From: Trichobilharzia szidati
Lineage: Eukaryota; Platyhelminthes; Trematoda; Strigeidida; Schistosomatidae
Direction of reading: 5' to 3'
NCBI GenBank assembly: GCA_944472155.2
Contig: OX235275.1
Location: 58,297,228-58,361,227, forward strand
DNA: 64,000 nt
Shown: piece after piece, positions 38,851 to 48,247 of the stretch
Layout of the letters: each line of letters starts with the position of its first letter
Numbering within the stretch: the first letter of the stretch is position 1
Translations under genes and position numbers: made by a program
The notes under the pieces: model-generated
The model's input: the letters and a program-made list of their open reading frames with translations, nothing else
Database searches by the model: none
Told to the model about the DNA's origin: nothing

Positions 38851-39110
38851 ATGGGAGAAAATGTGTAAAGGATTGCAAGAATGCTTAGGAGACTGTTGAA
38901 TAACATCAAACTCCAGGCCATCGCTCGACTGAAACCATAATGAGAAGCGACCACTTTGGCATCACTTCGAAAGTGAAATTGTGTAGATCGTGTGAGGCGG
39001 TGATAAAAAGCCTTTAGGTAATCGTGGAGCCAGCTAAAAATACTTAAGAAAACAGCATGAAGTTCTATGTTCCACTTGAAATCCAAGGGCATAATATTAA
39101 TTCGTATCAT
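38184..39110 (-). CDS. chimeric ORF: antisense RTE plus PLE5 endonuclease
   Basis: A 308-residue frame. Residues 1 to about 87 are translated from the antisense strand of an RTE-b 3' end and have no family meaning. From HVRRICSSDP (88) it is PLE: linker (KMILYMNLDFKGHLLSDV, 137-154), GIY-YIG endonuclease with MCIYQFTCWCGARYIGR (197-213), RVKEHYPAWL (221-230), HLVNTGH (245-251) and the C-terminal RFRLLCIAEALAIKHEEPELC. The endonuclease half is uninterrupted, with its motif residues in place, but has no RT. The ATG lies in RTE sequence. Confidence 0.75.
   Translation of the reverse strand: MIRINIMPLDFKWNIELHAVFLSIFSWLHDYLKAFYHRLTRSTQFHFRSDAKVVASHYGFSRAMAWSLMLFNSLLSILAILYTFSPIHVRRICSSDPIEEELNFLKETFIQNCYSSRFVDNNIKQKIKKQETASVPKMILYMNLDFKGHLLSDVLRRRISTSLRRTFFVATLGVVFSSRPLICRSPKDKIPHLTNSMCIYQFTCWCGARYIGRSTRILSKRVKEHYPAWLQKGSNGCIRSAIIEHLVNTGHFILTNASFFKVIYKKKNNLPKTVRFRLLCIAEALAIKHEEPELCIQKKIIQPLLLPW
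38851..39100 (+). mobile_element. RTE-b LINE 3' end, right of a PLE
   Basis: Order 'taggagactgttgaataaca', 'ccaggccatcgctcgactg', 'agaagcgaccactttgg', and 'gaagttctatgttccac' matches RTE-b 3' ends (4720-4940). It would follow 37440-37639 in an uninterrupted copy. Confidence 0.7.
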
Positions 39111-39299
39111 TATTACATGGAATTTTCAGCAGAACACGATGAAGTGAACATTTTTTTCACATTTTGGAAGTCAGTTTGCTTCAGTTGGCAGATGGTTCAA
39201 TTTTTTACTTCAGGTAGTTATAAAACGTGAAGTTTAGAGGTGAGTTTAAGAACAACCGCTGATGATAGGTAGTTGTGTAAGCAATCCACAAACAACCTT
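39101..39299. other. no recognised feature
   Basis: AT-rich interval without a supported gene. Confidence 0.35.
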
Positions 39300-39422
39300 A
39301 GTTTCCTACTGACTGGCATATATGTGACCTCAGAGAAACTGGAGATGGGAACCCGTGTCACTCAGAGAGATATGCTACGACGGAGCTATTCAGGTTTACA
39401 GTTTACCTCCTGAAAACCTGTG
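39300..39422 (-). repeat. SINE-B head remnant, antisense
   Basis: Minus strand: 'cctgaatagctccgtcgtagc' (A box relic) and CGGGTTCCCATCTCC (B box relic). It ends just before the PLE3 target. SINE-like text continues after PLE3 at 40840-40900. Confidence 0.5.
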
Positions 39423-39434
39423 ATAAATATATCA
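39423..39434. repeat. target-site duplication of PLE3, left copy
   Basis: ATAAATATATCA, repeated exactly at 40808-40819. Confidence 0.8.
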
Positions 39435-39572
39435 TACAGAAAATCAAAACAAATGATTCAGCGAAGAGACTCTTTTCAACGAATTTATCATTAAGCTGTA
39501 CAATCGTATGTGTATATGGTTTTTGAGAAATTATATCCTGTGAGGGAATTGAATCATCGGTGTGAATGCATA
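39435..39572 (-). repeat. inverted 3'-end copy at the PLE3 left end
   Basis: Complement of 40640-40785: both hold the segment from 'gcattcacaccgatgattca' through 'tatacgattgta' to 'tcttcactgaatcatttg'. Differences are limited to scattered bases. Confidence 0.85.
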
Positions 39573-39609
39573 ATGTAGCCCTGATACTGTAGAAGATGAG
39601 TTATACATC

Positions 39610-40218
39610 TTGAGGAAAATCCTAATAGAAAATGGATTTCCACCACGTTTTATAGATGAGAACATACATTCAAATCCTAAAAAACGTGACTTATCAACTG
39701 TACCCAAGAAATTACTTTACATGAGCTTGGAATTCAAAGGAGACTTAGCTTCCCATATCAGGATTCGAAGGATATCACAGTCCCTGAAAAGAACACTCCC
39801 TGCTGCATCTCTGAGAATAGCCTTTACTAGTCAACCATTACTGTTCAATAAACTGAAGGACAAGATCCTGCACTTGACTGACTCTATGTGTGTTTATCAA
39901 TTCACCTGCTCGTTTGGAGCTAGGTATATTGGTCGTTCGACTATAGCTTTGTCCAAGAGGGTGCAAGAACATTATCCTGCATGGTTACGAATAGGTGGAA
40001 GTGGAGCAATCAGAAGTGCGATCATTGAACATCTGGTCGATAATGATCACCCCATCTCTATAGCCTCCGCCTTCAAAGTCATCTACAAGGCAAAGGGTAA
40101 TCTACCCAAATCCCTACGTACCCGACTCATCTGTATTGCTGAAGCTTCGGCTATCGAAACAGAAAAGCCAGATCTCTGTGTACAGAAAAAGTTCGTCCAA
40201 ACCCTGCGACTTTCATAG
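39610..40218 (+). CDS. PLE3 linker and GIY-YIG endonuclease
   Basis: A 202-residue uninterrupted frame, which extends upstream without a start to about 39573. Residues 1-90: linker (ENGFPPRFIDENI, LLYMSLEFKGDLASHI, LKRTLPAASLRIAF). Endonuclease: MCVYQFTCSFGARYIGRST (93-111), SKRVQEHYPAWL (115-126), EHLVDNDHPIS (140-150), and LRTRLICIAEASAIETEKPDLCVQKKF. The conserved CxC before GA reads CSF, losing one cysteine that relatives keep. It would nick DNA at the insertion target. No RT is attached, so the copy depends on others. Confidence 0.82.
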   Translation: MRKILIENGFPPRFIDENIHSNPKKRDLSTVPKKLLYMSLEFKGDLASHIRIRRISQSLKRTLPAASLRIAFTSQPLLFNKLKDKILHLTDSMCVYQFTCSFGARYIGRSTIALSKRVQEHYPAWLRIGGSGAIRSAIIEHLVDNDHPISIASAFKVIYKAKGNLPKSLRTRLICIAEASAIETEKPDLCVQKKFVQTLRLS

Positions 40219-40722
40219 GCTTAATCCCTCTATTCTAAAGTATGGTAATCCCAAATCATATATTGGCTCTACCAATTTTTCATTTTTCATTTTGTCTTTT
40301 CAATTTATATTCTCTTCCTTTATTACGTCAATTGTTACTATTACTATTCTCACTTTGAACTGTCCCCGGTACAATTTCACTTGTTCCACTTGTCATTCTG
40401 AATCAATTCATTTTTACAACGTTAGATTCTATGCTATCAAATTTCACACAATATTACGCAACGTTCTTGTTTTATTCGATTTGCCTAGTAATCCTATAAT
40501 TGCACACCCTCTACCTACCAAGTTCTATCCATCCTATTACTTATTCTATATATGACATTAATTTGCTTTGCCACTTTACATTTAACTACGATTATCATCA
40601 CAAACATTTTAGTTTTAATTGCATTTCATATCATTATTATTTTATGCATTCACACCGATGATTCAATTCCCTCAACGGATATAACTTCTTAGAATCCATG
40701 TATGTATATACGATTGTAGAGC

Positions 40723-40760
40723 TTGATGATAAATTCGTTGAAAAGAATCTCTTCACTGAA
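40723..40760 (+). ncRNA. PLE3 3'-end hammerhead-like motif
   Basis: TTGATGA (40723-40729), short spacer, GAAA (40740-40743), then AGAATCTCTT. Same order as PLE1 and PLE2. The inverted copy lies at 39456-39503. Confidence 0.4.
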
Positions 40761-40807
40761 TCATTTGTTTTGATTTTCTATATGTTACAATGGGAATTTT
40801 CCATAAT

Positions 40808-40819
40808 ATAAATATATCA
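40808..40819. repeat. target-site duplication of PLE3, right copy
   Basis: ATAAATATATCA after the PLE3 3' end. Confidence 0.8.
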
Positions 40820-41400
40820 ACTAGTCCCTAGAGCATAAGTTACTGACTGACAGAAGGTCAACGACTGCCTCAAGGTAAGTCGAGATACACAACTGGTGAA
40901 GTCCAGCCTTTACAGCCCTCTTATCTAAAATGGAGACGTAATATAACTGGCATGCTGGACATCTGAGAAGAACACCGCAGTACTAGTACATCCCTAACGG
41001 TAGGAGTTTGTTGCAGACGTGGTGTGAGCGGCTTATAGTGATGACGGTTACAGCTTTTAATCTAATCGCTATCCAAATAGCCTTTCCGGCATCGTAGGAT
41101 ATACAGAAACACTATTTCCAGCCAGTATAGCTCGTTGAGTCACTGTGATAGGTAGTCCCAACCACCATCTTAAACTACCGGCTATCAGTAGGGTCTAGTC
41201 CTTAGTACAGGTATACAGTGAGGATCTAGAAGTCTCACGGAGTCTATAGACACGCCTTGCTGACAACTACTAGTAAATACACCAGGATACTTAGTCACCT
41301 AGCCTGATGACTGATGCAATTCAGGTACCACCAAGATTACGACGAAGACATATGACATCGATTACTTCCTAGTGCCAAGTCAATAGAAATACATAAATAA
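40820..41400. other. no gene; faint SINE-B-like text
   Basis: Scraps such as 'acagaaggtcaacgactgc' (40852) and 'cacgccttgctgacaac' (41251) resemble SINE-B, suggesting one or two very old copies. No gene motif. Confidence 0.35.
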
Positions 41401-42580
41401 TCAATAATTGCACAATAAATTCAATTCAAAATTTTAACAAATGACAATTATCAACACGAAATATGAAAATGTATCTATGGAGAGAGAGAGAAAGAGAGAT
41501 TGTTAGGCAACAGCTGATTTTTCAACAAACAAACGTGTGTCCCACACGCACACACACACACACAAATGTTCACTGATCAACGCACATCAAGGCAACTCTC
41601 AACACAAAACCAAAAATATAGAGAAACAAAGAGAGAAGTGTTTCTTCTGAAAAATTTCATAAATTTTACCTCTTCCCAATTCATTTTCAACGTTTTTATC
41701 CTCTATTCTTCAGGTGAGTGTATTTGTGTGAGTGTGCGTCTTGTTTCTTTCAAGTTCTTATCGCTATTTTTAGTAGTATTCTAAAATTAATTAGAGGAAA
41801 CAGATGTCCAGTGATACAGTCTGATTCCCACCCTCGTCATTCTCCATCTCCTAATCCTCCTACTCGTCCATCTTCTTCTTCTTCTTCTTCTTCTTCTTCT
41901 TGCGATCATTCGTCCTGTTTTGTTGTAGGATAATTGACTCACACTGATTCAAAAACACCGCGCTTTCAGTCTGTAACTAGTTACCGCGCATTTGTGCGTT
42001 AAAGATGTCTATCTGTCTATATATGTGTTTGTGTGTGTGTGTATTTATATTCAATCGAATTTGCTACATTTGTCTTTAATTAAAAAGTGCAAAACCCGCC
42101 TACGCACACACACACACTCACACGCATAACCTGGACAATTGAACACTTGAACACACATTGATTTCAACGGAACAGATGGGATTTATAAATTTTGTTTTCT
42201 GGAAAAAATTTACAATTATTGCAGATAGTGACAATTTTCGTTTTTTATTTTTTATTTATTCTGTAGTCTGGAATTTTTTTCTATGAAGTCACACGTCTTG
42301 ATGTGGTGAAAAGAAAAATAAGATTATTTTCCAAGTTAATTAATCAAAAGCAAAAGAGTGACGGGAGAGTAGGCGGGAGTTTGCATTTTATAACTGCTGA
42401 GTCTGTGGTGATTGATTTAATTGATTTCAAAATGTGATTCAATGTGGTAACTATTATAATATGTTGTATTATGTTCAGGTTAGGTTTGACAGGGACCGCT
42501 GAGACGCTAAGAATCAATGGCTAGCGATTGTTGATGACATGATTCACAATCATTCTTACAGTGGTGTAGATGCATTCACT
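41401..42580. repeat. simple-repeat-rich region
   Basis: Contains a GA-rich run (41479-41500), a CA run (41551-41565), (TTC)n at 41872-41901, a TG run (42027-42043) and a CA run (42104-42122). It is not repeated elsewhere in the window, so it may be host intergenic or 5' gene DNA. A strong donor-like CAGGTGAGTG is at 41711-41720 on the plus strand, but no exon could be defined. The 71-codon frame encoding a serine run is (TTC)n-derived. Confidence 0.6.
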
Positions 42581-42589
42581 TGATGTGAA

Positions 42590-43165
42590 CTACAGGCGGA
42601 ACGGATGAAGTTGTCAAAGCCAGTCAGTCAGAATTGGAACAGCAAAATACGCCTTCAGCAACCTGAAATCAGTTTGGAAGTCTTATGCACTTCGCCGCGG
42701 CATCAAGACAGAAGATTCGGGTTTCCAACACAAATGTGAAGTTTTTCCGAAAGAAACTTGGCCAGTGTGTGTAACGAAAAGGATTTCCAACAGCCTGTTG
42801 CAGACTGTCATCGACAGCTGTCTACACTCCATACTGAGGATCAAATGGCGAGAGAGTGTGGGAAGAAACCAAGCAGGAGCCGGTCGCTCAACAAATATGT
42901 AGGAGAAAATGGAAATGGATCGGGTAAATATTGAGGAAACCGTCGAATAACATCTTGCGCAATGCAGACCGTCGCTCGATTCTAATCTCAATGGGAAGCG
43001 ACAAGTGGGTCGTTGGTGGCGTGGGTGACATGGAGGAGATCATGTGGGGAGGAGATGACAGATGGTGATCAATCGTGATCTAAGCTGAAGAGGATGGCAG
43101 AAGATAGGACAAAGTGAAGATGTGTTGATGAAGCCCTATGCTCCACTCGGAACTCAAGGAAATCA
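42590..43165 (+). mobile_element. RTE-b LINE 3' fragment
   Basis: Order 'ctacaggcggaacggatgaag' (TTGGTDE-like), 'acgccttcagcaacctg', 'ctgtctacactccatactgagg', 'ccgtcgaataacatc', 'gtgacatggaggagatcatg', and 'gaagccctatgctccac' follows the RTE C-terminal layout. No long frame remains. Confidence 0.75.
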
Positions 43166-43625
43166 TATGTGGTTCTATGTGGTTCAGATACTTCGTATAA
43201 ATGTCACGGGAGGCATTGACAACAGTCTACTGGCGACTTTTATCAATAGCCGTCTTCGCAGGCTCCATAGCGAAGGTAGACTAAACCTGGCTAGAAGGGA
43301 TAGGCAAAAAGGAACTCAGGCTGGCTGCGGACCGATTAACAAACTATTGACACACAAATACGCGGAATGACATAGACACGGAGTTAATACTCGATCAGAA
43401 GACCGTTGAGTAACGCCACATAGCGACCTGCCAAGGGGAACCCTAGCGGAAAACGATGGATTAGGCGTCGTCGCAAGGGCAAAGTGGAGGAGATTTCGCA
43501 AGGAGGGAATACAGGCTTATGAGCAATCGTAGAGCAAGCTAAGAAAAACAGAAGAGAACACAGTGAAGTATAGACATACCGCTGAAGCCCTACGTTCTAG
43601 CCGTTGTCATGCAGCTCAGAAAGCT
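43166..43625 (+). mobile_element. second RTE-like 3' fragment
   Basis: Another RTE end directly after the first: 'tatgtggttcag', 'gcgacttttatcaatagccgtcttcg', 'gtggaggagatttcgcaagg', 'acaggcttatgagcaatcg', and 'gaagccctacgttctag'. The wording resembles the 3' end at 8450-8590 more than RTE-a. Confidence 0.55.
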
Positions 43626-43964
43626 TAATCATTCCAAACACCCATAATCCTGCCTGGCTACTTGTTTGAACCAGTAATACATGGAGTCGAACTCTCAACT
43701 TGCAATTTGAACGGACCACTTCAATCTGGCTGGCTAGCAAGCACCAGTATTTGATATGTCTAATATTCAACTACTTATTTCAGCCAATCAATCAGTAGTA
43801 TATACATCATCAGGCATTTTTGCTTGATTTCATCATTGACATTTATGAAATCAAACAGATCACACACACGCACACTGTGTTTCGCACCTCCTTCCGCCTA
43901 AATTATCTGGAGTGTTGAGACTTTGAGACTTGAATGGGATTTTGATTCATTTCAACGATATGCA
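43626..43964. other. no recognised feature
   Basis: AT-rich with a short CA patch at 43861-43878. No gene supported. Confidence 0.4.
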
Positions 43965-44160
43965 CCATTCACAGAGTCAATGAAAACCCAGGAGTACTGG
44001 ACTGATGTTACGTCCTAATTTATGACTCTTCAGCAGTGTGAAACAATTGCCAGACGCATAAGAGATTGAACTCTGTACATTCAGTTTACAAGGCGAGCTT
44101 GTTGACCATTCAGCTACCAGGTCGGAATTCATTGACCCACTAACACTAACTCCTGTCGAT
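43965..44160 (-). repeat. Sm-alpha type 2 element, degraded, antisense
   Basis: Minus strand: GGTAGCTGAATGGTCAACAAGC head, CTGAAGAGTCATAAATTAGGACGTAACA core relic, 'cagtactcctgggttttc'. Confidence 0.65.
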
Positions 44161-44339
44161 TCTGGATACATAGCACTAAGGTTCACGGGATGCTGGCGTT
44201 TCTTATGGATTACAACCCAAAGAACTGTTGTTCTATAGCTAATCAATGAAATTTTAAAGGACACCGAATAAACAGGAAGCCACAACGAAAATAGATGACA
44301 GGTGAGCAAATTCACCTCAAAATGCTGTACAGATTTTGA
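44161..44339. other. no recognised feature
   Basis: Short AT-rich interval. Confidence 0.35.
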
Positions 44340-44565
44340 TTTGACACTAGTAACTAGTGTAATGCGTCTAGTCTTCTCTTTGGTGCAGACTGAATTCTAT
44401 CAGTCAGGTTGTAATGTAGCCACCATTCTAGGTAGCTCGCCATCATGGCGTACGTTGTTTGTGGTGCAGATACGCCTTGCTGACGAGTGCCAACTAGCAC
44501 GAAACCTAGGTCCAAGGCTTCCTGCCGATTGCCTCCAGCCATCTTACATCGCTGTACATATGTAT
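44340..44565 (+). repeat. SINE-B fold-back fragment
   Basis: Antisense body (44345-44450) joined to sense body (44465-44560, 'cagatacgccttgctgac' to 'cctgccgattgcctcc') with both heads missing. Compare the junctions at 12231 and 17136. Confidence 0.65.
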
Positions 44566-45639
44566 TTGTACTCCATAAATGATTGAGCAACAAGAATTAT
44601 AGCATGTCTGATATAGTTATACACCAGTAGTTTCTAGAGATCCGGAAAAATTACGCAATAACCAACAGTTTAATAGAACTGAGGACTTCAAAAGGTGACA
44701 GTTTGTTATTAGATAGGAATCAAGATGGTTGGATGTTCATTTGACAGGTGTGAAAGCTTGTAAGCAGTCAAAGAATCAGTAAAATGTGATCGTGCTATGT
44801 CCAGTACAATGGACATGTGTTACTGAGTCTCTGTGTTCTCCAGGGAACTCCACCCATCAATAATAATGATGATAATACTAATAATAATAATAGAATCATA
44901 GAATGGGCAGACCGTTTCAGCACACAAACATTCGGAAATCAGTCAACGAGTTGTTAGCACCTCCACACCTCATTATTGACGATTTCAGAATACAGACACC
45001 TGTACATCACCGTGATTTGAATTAGTCAAATACTTAAGAATCAAGTTAGAGACCGGTTTATATTGTCCCTCAGATAATCATACCAATAAGTGGTCTGACA
45101 TACATTTCAAAAGTGTGGGCCAGTTGTTTTGAAGCTTACTGACGACTACATTTTCTTGAACAGAAGGGCTAAATCACAAAACTGGTCAGCTCATAGGGGT
45201 GATTTCGATTCAGCTGTGTTCTCCAAGATGTTCGATTAATGTAACTGTCAAGTTGTCATTGTTCTTCTAGTAAATACATCGCTTCACCGCAAGCTTTCAT
45301 ATGCATATATATATAAAGTGAGCTGTTTGCAATTTTCCATGTGAATAATGATATAATTCTATCCTTCTAATGTCAACCATTGTTGTGAGTGGTTGTCAAT
45401 TTTACAATGATCAATAATTTATTGACTTGGAATTTGAATTTTCTTGTCATGTGATTAATTTTTTTATTAGTTAGTCTATAGTGATTTAATTGTTATTCTC
45501 TAATTGATTTGATTATCAAGCTTGTAGAAATTCCCTGACTGCATTTTCGATGTTTCCTCTATTTTAAAATTTCTACAATATTCCAATCAAATTTTTCTCC
45601 GTAATCACCTAAATACATCAGTAAGGCTGATTACAAATC
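44566..45639. other. no gene recognised
   Basis: About 1.1 kb of AT-rich sequence. Trinucleotide AAT/ATA runs at 44866-44890. No supported gene. Confidence 0.4.
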
Positions 45640-45770
45640 CTACCTTTTCACAGATAATTTTTGCTCTTGGATTCGGAGACGAAGGAGATACCCACTTTGA
45701 CGGAGGTAATGTTTATCGCAGCTCAAGCAATTTATTTCCTAAATGGTACTAATCGTTTCTGTCTTTTCTG
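45640..45770 (-). mobile_element. PLE-P endonuclease fragment, antisense
   Basis: The minus strand encodes a decayed form of the same GIY-YIG region as the plus-strand copy next to it: complement of 'tcaaagtgggtatctccttc' and 'cgaatccaagagcaaa' corresponds to GQSGRPLRIRIQEHK. The two copies meet head to head near 45770. Confidence 0.7.
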
Positions 45771-46139
45771 TTGGATCTTTCGGTCTGCATAAAATCGAAT
45801 GAAATGGTTTCACTGCCTTGCGATGTATCTATATCAAACAGTCTTAGCATCTCTGAAATAACAGCTAGAATACTGAAACCGTTTGGTATAGATATGGCAC
45901 ACAAGCCAGTTAAATCGCTTAATTCGATATTAAGCAAACCGAAAGATCCAACAGAAAAAGGAGATAAAATTAATACCATTTACAAAATAAATTGTATGAA
46001 CTGTAACAGACGTTACATCGGCCAAAGTGGGCGTCCCCTTCGAATTAGAATCCAAGAACACAAATCAGCCATGAAAAGACACTATATATATTCCTTAGTA
46101 TCAATGCATACAGACAATTATGGACATCAATTTGATTGA
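45771..46139 (+). CDS. PLE-P linker and GIY-YIG endonuclease (fragment)
   Basis: A 122-residue frame. Residues 1-60 are the region before the nuclease (ARILKPFGIDMAHKPVKSLNSI and LSKPKDPTEKGDKINTIYKI). Endonuclease: IYKINCMNCNRRYIGQSGRPLRIRIQEHKSAM (about 65-96), with Y, YIG, R, H and E positions present, then SLVSMHTDNYGHQFD. A TGA (TGG expected, as in the antisense copy's DW) ends it after QFD. This is the best PLE-P nuclease in the window; the first ATG lies inside the original protein. Confidence 0.78.
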   Translation: MDLSVCIKSNEMVSLPCDVSISNSLSISEITARILKPFGIDMAHKPVKSLNSILSKPKDPTEKGDKINTIYKINCMNCNRRYIGQSGRPLRIRIQEHKSAMKRHYIYSLVSMHTDNYGHQFD

Positions 46140-46404
46140 GATAATGTCAAAATCTTAGACAGAGGAAACACCAAAAAAGCCAGGGAATTCCCAGAAGCCT
46201 GGTACTCAAAACGAATCAGTAATTAACGAACGCGTTAATATAGACCAAATATACCAACTAATAAAAAGTAAATCAGGTGACCAGAAAGTTTAAAATCCAA
46301 GTCAATAGAAAATGGTCAATACATATGTAAAGATGGTTGCCAGGAGACGCACTTATATCACTCAAGAAAAATTTAAATCATTTCACTTTATGCCAAATAT
46401 TGCG

Positions 46405-46438
46405 CTGAAGATGTTTTCCAGAAGGACGACAACCAGCT
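46405..46438 (+). ncRNA. PLE-P 3' hairpin, hammerhead-like
   Basis: CTGAAGATG, hairpin TTTTCC-AGAA-GGACGA, then CAACCAGC. The final GAAA is lost. Counterpart of 25007-24976. Confidence 0.4.
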
Positions 46439-46484
46439 TAGAGAATACTACTAAGTACAAGTCTTAGTATTCTGGCAATTATTA

Positions 46485-46792
46485 GATAGTTGGAGGCAAT
46501 CGACAGGAAGCCCGGTCCGACCTAGGTTTCGTGGTAGTTGGCAGTCATCAGTCAACAAGGCAAGCGTATCTGCAACCTTGAAAGAGCTCATACTCCTTCT
46601 GAGATTCAAACCTGTGTCATCCAGTGTTGCATGTAGTCAGGGACGTTACCACTGAGCTATTCGGGCTCGCGATTGACTTCCTGTGATACTTTGACAGATA
46701 CTTTGGTTGGACACTAGTTAGTAACTATTGTAATGTGTCTAGTCCTTTGTTTGGTGTACGCTGAATTCTATCAGTCAAGTTTTCAGTCCTAC
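46485..46792 (-). repeat. SINE-B, antisense arm of a fold-back
   Basis: Minus-strand head near 46600-46670 (B box complement of GATTCAAACC; TAGCTCAGTGGTAACG), body to 46487. It lies head to head with the plus-strand copy that follows. Confidence 0.78.
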
Positions 46793-47150
46793 AGGAAGTC
46801 AATCACGAGCCTGAATAGCTCAGTGGTAACGTCTCTGACTGCAACACTCACTGTGTAATACGGGTTCGAATCTCAGAAGGGACATGAGTTTCTTTCAAGG
46901 TTTCAGATACACTTGACTTGCTGACTGATGAGTGCCAGCAAGCACGAAACCTAGGTCAAGCAAGACTTCCTGCCAATTGCCTCAAACCATCTGATATTAT
47001 CAAATCAATGTGTACTATGATGGCGAGCTACCTATTGGAATGGTGGCCACATTGCAAATCTGACTGGCAGAATTCAGTCTGCACCAAAGAAAGGAGGACT
47101 AAACACATTACACTAGTTACTGACTAGTGTCCAATCAAAGTATTCTAGCC
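46793..47150 (+). repeat. SINE-B, near-complete sense copy
   Basis: Head TAGCTCAGTGGTAACG (46817) and B box GGGTTCGAATCTC (46862), 'gggacatgag', 'tagcacgaaacctagg'-type middle, 'gtactatgatggcgagctacc', and 'actagtgtccaatcaaag' at the end. It serves as the reference copy for this family. Confidence 0.82.
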
Positions 47151-47434
47151 ATTATTTCAGAAATATTCTTTATACAAGGTGCAGTGCATTTTCTTGTCCT
47201 TTTTTGATGATAGTTTATTGTAAGTAATACGACATTAGTTTTAGACAGTTTTTGATGAATCTCTACGGATATTCATTCTCTTTCAAGAAAGTTGGTATTT
47301 TTCTTCTGATTTATTCGGTACCGGAGAGTTACGGTGTATTCAGACTTCTTCTAAACAGCGTCTGCACACAGTTTCTCTTGTGAATTATTGGGTTGTTCCT
47401 GTATCTCTTTCAATGAAGGTAGTCGTAATTCAAA
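47151..47434. other. no recognised feature
   Basis: AT-rich interval without a supported feature. Confidence 0.4.
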
Positions 47435-47595
47435 AAACCTCAGTACCAGTATCTCTGATTGCAGCACTGGCTTATGCAAATTCAAATCTTCTGTGAGGGA
47501 AAGGAGTCCCCCTTGGGTTGCAGATACGTCTTACTGATGGGTAATATAAGCACGAAACTTAGATTCAAGGATCCCTGTCGATTGTTTCTAATTCT
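47435..47595 (+). repeat. SINE-B remnant
   Basis: 'gtatctctgattgcagcact', 'ttgggttgcagatacgtctt', 'agcacgaaacttagattc' in SINE-B order. The head is degraded. Confidence 0.55.
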
Positions 47596-47899
47596 AATAT
47601 CAAAATATAACCTAACGTATTTCAGGATATCGTTTCGAAATTATCTCCATAGTATGGTGATAACTTCTTCGGCATCACAAAACTATCCACTGCTGATTGA
47701 TTGAGCATGAGTAGATTTATACTACTCATATCGACCAGTAGTGATTGTCAGCTAAAAAATCAAAATGATCTAAACACCAGACAATCGCCTCTCTCTCGTT
47801 TTTAACAGAGCTCATCACCAGTGCACCCGATTTGACTTGGCTCAGAGAGCCGAACTGGCAGATCATATCTATTTTCAAGAGTTGGCTTGTAAAGATTAG
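47596..47899. other. no recognised feature
   Basis: AT-rich interval without a supported feature. Confidence 0.4.
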
Positions 47900-48247
47900 A
47901 TTTTCTCTAACGAGTTTGACAACGGATTGATATCAGTTAGAGAACCATTAAAAACCAGCACAGGAGCATTGGACAGCTGTTTCCTACACCCTAGTTTGGG
48001 ACTTTTCAGTAGCACGCACTCACACCAAGGGGTTAGAACCCAGGACCTTCCGGTTACAAGGCGAGCTGGCTCGTATACCATTCAGCCACTGGGACCTGAC
48101 TCCTCAATGGCCAGCCCATGAATTCTAACTTTTACTAATTCGTGATTTAGCACGACTACCAACCACTGTCATCGGTGGGACATCCATCCTCACACTTAAC
48201 GTCTGGATGGACCTCACTGGTCACGACTTCTCACTAGAACTCCAAGA
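47900..48247 (-). repeat. Sm-alpha type 2 element, antisense
   Basis: Minus strand, in order: 'ggagttctagtgagaagtcg', 'gtgaggtccatccag', tRNA-like head CCCAGTGGCTGAATGGTA (48074-48090), a core relic with CTGAAAAGTCCCAAACTAGG and GGAAACAG, 'ctctaactgatatcaatccg'. It abuts the CR1 copy. Confidence 0.77.

Larger units (their letters stand above)
39435..40807 (+). mobile_element. PLE3 with inverted terminal fragment
   Basis: A 1373-bp insertion with a 12-bp duplication. The first 138 bp (39435-39572) are an inverted copy of the element's own 3' end (compare 40640-40785). It is then joined to a plus-strand body starting in the linker (CSPDTVEDEL), with an open endonuclease frame and a 0.6-kb AT-rich 3' region. 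PLEs often carry terminal repeats in direct or inverted layout; this copy shows the inverted form. It lacks the RT. Confidence 0.88.
45771..46484 (+). mobile_element. PLE-P 3' half
   Basis: A coding frame to 46139, then the degraded C-terminal EAWYSKRISN-like segment (46180-46240), and the 3' region with the hairpin at 46405-46438. It is in inverted orientation to 45640-45770. Confidence 0.78.

Noticed and set aside
41711..41720. Splice donor CAGGTGAGTG marking an exon
   Set aside because: A strong consensus, but no exon frame, acceptor or neighbour was found, so it is only noted in the region description.
41718..41933. Serine-rich protein frame
   Set aside because: Serines come from the (TTC)n/(TCT)n microsatellite, and no domain or splice pair supports it.
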